Positions 7,089 through 10,000 of a DNA stretch of 10,000 nucleotides are shown piece by piece. Below the pieces are notes generated by a model. The model had not been told where the DNA came from and did no database searches. It saw only the letters and a program-made list of their open reading frames with translations. Every line of letters begins with the position of its first letter. The first letter of the stretch is position 1. The position numbers and the translations under genes were made by a program. The stretch comes from Theodoxus fluviatilis (lineage: Eukaryota; Mollusca; Gastropoda; Cycloneritida; Neritidae), in NCBI GenBank assembly GCA_034096865.1, contig JAWQFJ010008539.1:1-10000 (forward strand), written 5' to 3'.

Positions 7089-7236
7089 GTGGATGGATGG
7101 ATGGATGGATGGATGGATGGATGGATGGATGGATGGATGGATGGATGGATGGATGGATGGATGGATGGATGGATGGATGGATGGATGGATGGATGGATGG
7201 ATGGATGAGTGGGTGGATGGATGGATGGATGGATGG
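6736..7236. repeat. (GGAT)n/(GGGT)n/(GGCT)n tetranucleotide array
   Basis: About 125 copies of GGNT in homogeneous blocks: GGAT with scattered GGGT (6736-6850), twelve GGGT (6851-6899), seven GGGT after one GGAT (6903-6931), mixed GGAT/GGGT (6932-7006), seven GGGT (7007-7034), twelve GGCT (7039-7086), then GGAT to 7236. On the plus strand it is the reverse complement of the ATCC array on the other side of exon 6499-6671. Frames reading WMDG or SIHP are artefacts. Confidence 0.97.
6851..7034 (+). other. G-quadruplex-type GGGT tracts
   Basis: Uninterrupted (GGGT)12 at 6851-6899, (GGGT)7 at 6903-6931 and (GGGT)7 at 7007-7034. Four GGG runs with 1-nt loops is the archetype of a very stable parallel G-quadruplex, and this region could hold several in series. 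The G-rich strand is the template strand for LIPT1; the transcript would be C-rich here. Confidence 0.75.
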
Positions 7237-7296
7237 TGTTTCACGGCCTATCAGCCTTTGTAGGCTATTTAAGGCCATTAAGCACGAAAATCACTG
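7237..7296. other. short hairpin-forming unique segment beside the retrotransposon tail
   Basis: Between the GGAT array and the (AAT)n tail. Contains nested inverted words ggcct…agcct-ttgt-aggct…aggcc at 7243-7278. On the minus strand it reads like the terminal part of a repeat element (aaatagcctacaaaggctga), but I cannot name it. Confidence 0.35.
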
Positions 7297-7880
7297 TAAT
7301 AATAATAATATAGTTTATTTCTCCGCACATACCTTCCCTTGACAGGCAAGCTCATGGCGTTTACAATTTAAAGAATCAACACTCGTACAACAGCTCAACA
7401 CTACATTCCTACAAAAACTCACACATTATACATATATACAAAGAATAAAAAGTAAGATCCAGTGGAATAGACTGTACTATGTACAAGTACTTGTAGGCTA
7501 GGCCAAGTAAGGTGAAGCAGCTCAGCGGGAAAGGCGGATCGGAAGAGGTGGGTCTTTAGAGCACTTTTGAACTGGGGCAGAGTGTCAGAATAACGGACTG
7601 AGAGAGGCAGACTATTCCAGGTTACAGGTCCAATATAGGAGAAGGCGCGCTGTGCTTGAGTTTTCTTGTTACGGCGGGGGACCTTAAGCATTCTAGAGTC
7701 TGCAGCTGAGCATAGAGATCTGGAGGGCTTTTAGACTGTAAGAATTTCTGTAAGAGCGTGTGGTGCGGTGTTGTTGATGGCCTTGAAGCACTAAGTGGCA
7801 AGTTTATAATCTATCCTCGGAGAGAAGGGGAGCCAGTGACAGTGTAACAGTTTAGAGTTAACGCAACTCAAGTCAGTGTC
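7297..7880 (-). pseudogene. 5'-truncated L2/CR1-like non-LTR retrotransposon, 3' end of reverse transcriptase ORF
   Basis: On the minus strand 7856-7535 reads, in one frame with two stops, LLHCHWLPFSPRIDYKLAT-stop-CFKAINNTAPHALTEILTV-stop-KPSRSLCSAADSR, then AFSYIGPVTWNSLPLSVRYS and FKSALKTHLF. This is the familiar conserved tail downstream of the reverse transcriptase domain in L2/CR1-clade elements of aquatic animals (LHWLPxxxRIDYK…FKALNxxAPxYL…RAFSYxAPxxWNSLP…FKxxLKTHLF). The piece is in the same orientation as LIPT1, inside its intron. Two in-frame TAG/TAA codons and the missing catalytic domain show that it is dead. It ends in a short (ATT)n tail (7310-7297 on the plus strand is AAT repeats), typical of target-primed insertion. 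The 5' boundary near 7880 is approximate. Confidence 0.82.
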
Positions 7881-8010
7881 CCTAGTCATTCGCCTCTTAC
7901 GAATCGCATGGGGAAACGAGGTGGGTCAATTCTTACCCCGAACCCACAGGGGGACAATCACAGGGAATCCTCTTATCTCTTTCGGGATCGACTGCTGCAA
8001 ACACATGCAA
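7881..8010 (-). mobile_element. possible SINE-like fragment
   Basis: The minus strand contains ccctgtgggttcggggtaag and ccccatgcgattcgtaagag followed by gcga. I recall these words as recurring together in dispersed molluscan short elements, but I could not confirm it here. The segment abuts the 5' side of the dead L2-like piece in the same orientation. No A and B box promoter is clear and no target-site duplication was found, so this may equally be the 5' continuation of the adjacent element. Confidence 0.3.
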
Positions 8011-8490
8011 TGACCAATAAGTCAATTCTTGCAGTGAAACAATTTCCAAAACCTTATGCTGCCTGCTTTTTGTCACCTCCTTCATATCAACCTCTGTCTT
8101 TGGTCAGCTAGTGGGGCAAATGTGCCTGATGGTGAGACGATTGTGTCTGATTGCGTCTGTGGAATGTGCCTTACTTAGCACATGCGGTTTTGATGGAGAA
8201 AATGTTGAATTCTTGCAGGTGTCCAGTTTCTTTCTCACCAGGAAGACAATATGTAGGGCAGCTGTAAAGCAATGGTCTGTAAATTTATTTCAACTCCTGT
8301 TCTCTACCCATCTCCACACCACACCAGGATGTCTGTGTCTGTCTGTGGATCTACGTGCCTGAATTTCTCTGGATGCTCTTGTGCCTGTGCCTGCAAGTAT
8401 GCGTGTGATGCATATGTGCATATGCCAGTCTCCCTCCCTGCATTTCCATCTGCCATGCTTGACTCCACATGTGCATGTACTTAGCAAGCA
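8011..8490. other. unique intronic sequence, no features seen
   Basis: Intronic sequence of normal complexity. A plus-strand open frame at 8111-8362 has no recognisable domain. The exons on either side already join in phase without it, so no exon is called. Confidence 0.55.
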
Positions 8491-8494
8491 AGCC

Positions 8495-8690
8495 AGAGTG
8501 TGTGTGTGTGTGTGCGTGTCTCTGTGTGTGTATGTGTGTGCACATGTCTCTTGTGTGTGTGCATCTCATGCATATTTTGCGCCTGTCTGTGTATGTCAGT
8601 CTGTCCATCTATTTGTGTGTCTGTCCTTCTCTGTGTATGTGTCTGTGTATGTGTCTGCGTGAGTGTCTGGTCTGTCAGTCACTGTCCATC
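8495..8690. repeat. imperfect (TG)n / TGTC-rich repeat
   Basis: TGTGTG runs with CGTG, TATG and CTGTCTGT interruptions that grade into the minisatellite to the right. The Cys/Val-rich frames are artefacts. Confidence 0.88.
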
Positions 8691-8764
8691 TGCCTGCTTG
8701 TCCCTTTATCCATCCCTGCACCTTCTCATCCATCCACCAGTCCATCCCTCCCTCCATCTGTTTG

Positions 8765-9935
8765 TCTGCCTGCCTTTGTGCCTGTCTGTATGTCTGGCTT
8801 TATGACTGTCCGCCTGCATTTATGACTTGACTGTCTGTATGTCTGCCTTTATGACTGTCTGTATGTCTGGCTCTGTGCCTGTATTTCTGGCTTTATGATT
8901 GTCTGTATGTCTGCCTTTATGACTGTCCGCCTGCCTTTATGACTATGTCTGGCTCTGTGCCTGTATGTCTGGCTTTATGACTGTCTATATGTCTGGCTCT
9001 GTGCCTGTATGTCTGGCTTTATGACTGTCTGTATGTCTGCCTTTATGACTGTCTGTATGTCTGCCTTTATGACTGTATGTCTGCCTTTATGACTGTCTGT
9101 ATGTCTGCCTTTATGACTGTATGTCTGGCTCTGTGCCTGTATGTCTGCCTTTATGACTGTCTGTATGTCTGCCTTTATGACTGTCTGCCTGCCTTTATGA
9201 CTGTCTGCCTGCCTTTACGACTGTCTGCCTGCCTTTATGACTGTCTGCCTGCCTTTACGACTGTCTGCCTGCCTTTATGACTGTCTGCCTGCCTTTATGA
9301 CTGTCTGCCTGCCTTTATGACTGTCTGTATGTCTGCCTTTATGACTGTCTGTATGTCTGCCTTTATGACTGTATGTCTGCCTTTATGACTGTCTGCCTGC
9401 CTTTATGACTGTCTGCCTGCCTTTATGACCGTCTGCCTGCCTTTATGACTGTCTGCCTGCCTTTATGACTGTCTGCCTGCCTTTATGACCGTCTGCCTGC
9501 CTTTATGACTGTCTGCCTGCCTGTCTGGCTCTGTGCCTGTATGACTGCCTTTATGTCTGCCTTTATGACTGTCTGTATGACTGCCTTTATGACTGTCTGT
9601 ATGTCTGCCTTTATGACTGTTTGTATGTCTGCCTTTATGACTGTCTGCCTGCCTTTATGACTGTCTGCCTGCCTTTACGACTGTCTGCCTGCCTTTATGA
9701 CTGTCTGCCTGCCTTTATGACCGTCTGCCTGCCTTTACGACTGTCTGCCTGCCTTTATGACCGTCTGCCTGCCTTTATGACTGTCTGCCTGCCTGTCTGG
9801 CTCTGTGCCTGTATGACTGCCTTTATGACTGTCTGTATGTCTGCCTTTATGACTGTCTGTATGACTGTCTGCCTGCCTTTATGACTGTATGTCTGGCTCT
9901 GTGCCTGTATGTCTGACCTTGCGCCTGCCTCTATG
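8765..9935. repeat. 1.2-kb minisatellite with 20- and 24-bp units in a 4-bp register
   Basis: Main units are ctgtctgcctgcctttatga (20 bp), ctgtatgtctgcctttatga (20 bp), and a 24-bp form with an extra CTGT before that word. A spacer ctggctctgtgcctgtatgt recurs. All are concatenations of tetranucleotides (CTGT, CTGC, ATGT, CTTT, ATGA). Scattered TTTACGA and ATGACC point variants mark subfamilies. A landmark, ctgtctggctctgtgcctgt, occurs at 9521 and 9793 (272 bp apart), showing a larger segmental duplication. It lies in the LIPT1 intron 6672-9979 and ends about 45 nt inside the donor of the 9980-10000 exon. Confidence 0.95.
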
Positions 9936-9979
9936 ACCAGTCCCTCACTTCCCTCTGTCCAAGTGTCTGCGTCTTGTAC

Positions 9980-10000
9980 CTCCACTCTGGCGCCTTGCCA
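9980..10000 (-). CDS. LIPT1: LIPT1 exon, partial (3' end of an exon entering the window)
   Basis: Only 21 bp of this exon are visible. Read on the minus strand it gives xTG then A-R-R-Q-S-G and the first base of a glycine codon, ending gga g followed by the donor gtacaag (GT at 9979-9978). Joined to the next exon, which starts with gg ggg gct, it produces ARRQSGGGAVYHD, the hallmark substrate-binding loop of lipoate-protein ligases (E. coli LplA and human LIPT1 have ARRxSGGGxVxHD). The exact match of both motif and phase across a 3.3-kb intron makes this short piece convincing. The third motif position is Q here, where human LIPT1 has R. The exon continues upstream outside the window, so its start and length are unknown. 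Confidence 0.85.

Larger units (their letters stand above)
818..10000 (-). other. LIPT1: LIPT1-like gene, overall span (5' part outside window)
   Basis: Span of a minus-strand gene whose five visible coding exons join in frame into about 286 residues resembling the C-terminal three quarters of mitochondrial lipoyltransferase 1. In animals this enzyme moves lipoyl groups from the glycine-cleavage H protein to the E2 subunits of pyruvate, 2-oxoglutarate and branched-chain ketoacid dehydrogenases in the mitochondrial matrix. Introns are 3308, 1022, 3027 and 963 bp, all GT..AG, with phases 1, 0, 0, 0. Family motifs appear in the expected order: ARRxSGGG, VYHDLGN, DGxxKxSGTASK, AYHH, then WVFGKTPKFS. 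Human LIPT1 is about 373 residues, so some 90-100 N-terminal residues lie beyond position 10000. The family identification rests on recognised motifs and remembered alignment, not a search. The gene looks intact: there are no frameshifts or internal stops in the exons. Introns are very rich in simple repeats. Confidence 0.9.

Noticed and set aside
6709..7342. Long plus- and minus-strand frames reading W-M-D-G or H-P-S-I repeats
   Set aside because: Direct translation of a GGAT/ATCC array. All frames on both strands are open, and there is no non-repetitive domain.
8111..8362. 83-codon plus-strand frame
   Set aside because: No recognisable domain, no supporting signals, and it lies inside an intron whose flanking exons already join perfectly in phase.
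9077..9884. Regularly spaced repeats that might suggest a CRISPR array, or a tandem-repeat protein
   Set aside because: There are no unique spacers. Units are contiguous variants of a 20/24-bp minisatellite in a eukaryotic intron, and the unit length of 20 rotates the frame.

Overview
This is eukaryotic, almost certainly metazoan, nuclear DNA. It holds one interrupted protein-coding gene on the minus strand, buried in an unusually dense set of microsatellites, minisatellites and small transposon fragments. The intron-exon structure, the L2/CR1-like retrotransposon tail, the foldback MITE-like element and the simple-repeat load suit a marine invertebrate such as a mollusc. The species assignment is inference only.

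The gene is recognisable as LIPT1, mitochondrial lipoyltransferase 1 (lipoate-protein ligase A family). Five coding exons were reconstructed by hand and run from high to low coordinates: 10000-9980 (partial, entering from beyond the window), 6671-6499, 5476-5369, 2341-2201 and 1237-818 (stop TGA at 820-818). All four junctions use GT..AG introns and the phases join exactly (phase 1, then 0, 0, 0). The joined reading frame encodes about 286 residues: the end of the RR-x-SGGG substrate-binding motif, the YHD-LGN motif, the DG-xx-K-x-SG catalytic lysine segment, the AYHH motif and the C-terminal W-x-x-GKTPKFS signature. Roughly the first 90-100 residues, including any mitochondrial targeting peptide, lie outside the window. 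A canonical AATAAA (minus strand, 461-456) with a GU-rich stretch behind it gives a plausible 3' end.

Layout by coordinate: 1-450, compound dinucleotide repeat beyond the gene; 456-817, 3' UTR; 818-1237, last exon; 1238-2200, intron with a CA/TG array; 2201-2341, exon; 2342-5368, intron with CA, ACT and GAT arrays, a foldback element containing 58-bp tandem repeats, and a 1.1-kb CTGC/CTGT array; 5369-5476, exon; 5477-6498, intron with about 165-bp repeats grading into an ATCC array; 6499-6671, exon carrying the catalytic lysine; 6672-9979, intron with a GGAT/GGGT/GGCT array, a decayed L2-like retrotransposon end, and a 1.2-kb minisatellite built in a 4-bp register.

I see no novel gene system. 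The structures most worth a second look are the oppositely oriented complementary tetranucleotide arrays bracketing the catalytic exon, the tendency of every 5' splice site to be followed within about 20-45 nt by a long tandem array, a strong G-quadruplex-type GGGT block, a foldback element with arms of unequal repeat number, and a TG/TCTG/CCTG compound array reminiscent of the human CNBP repeat. The many long open frames in the repeats are artefacts of stop-free repeat units.
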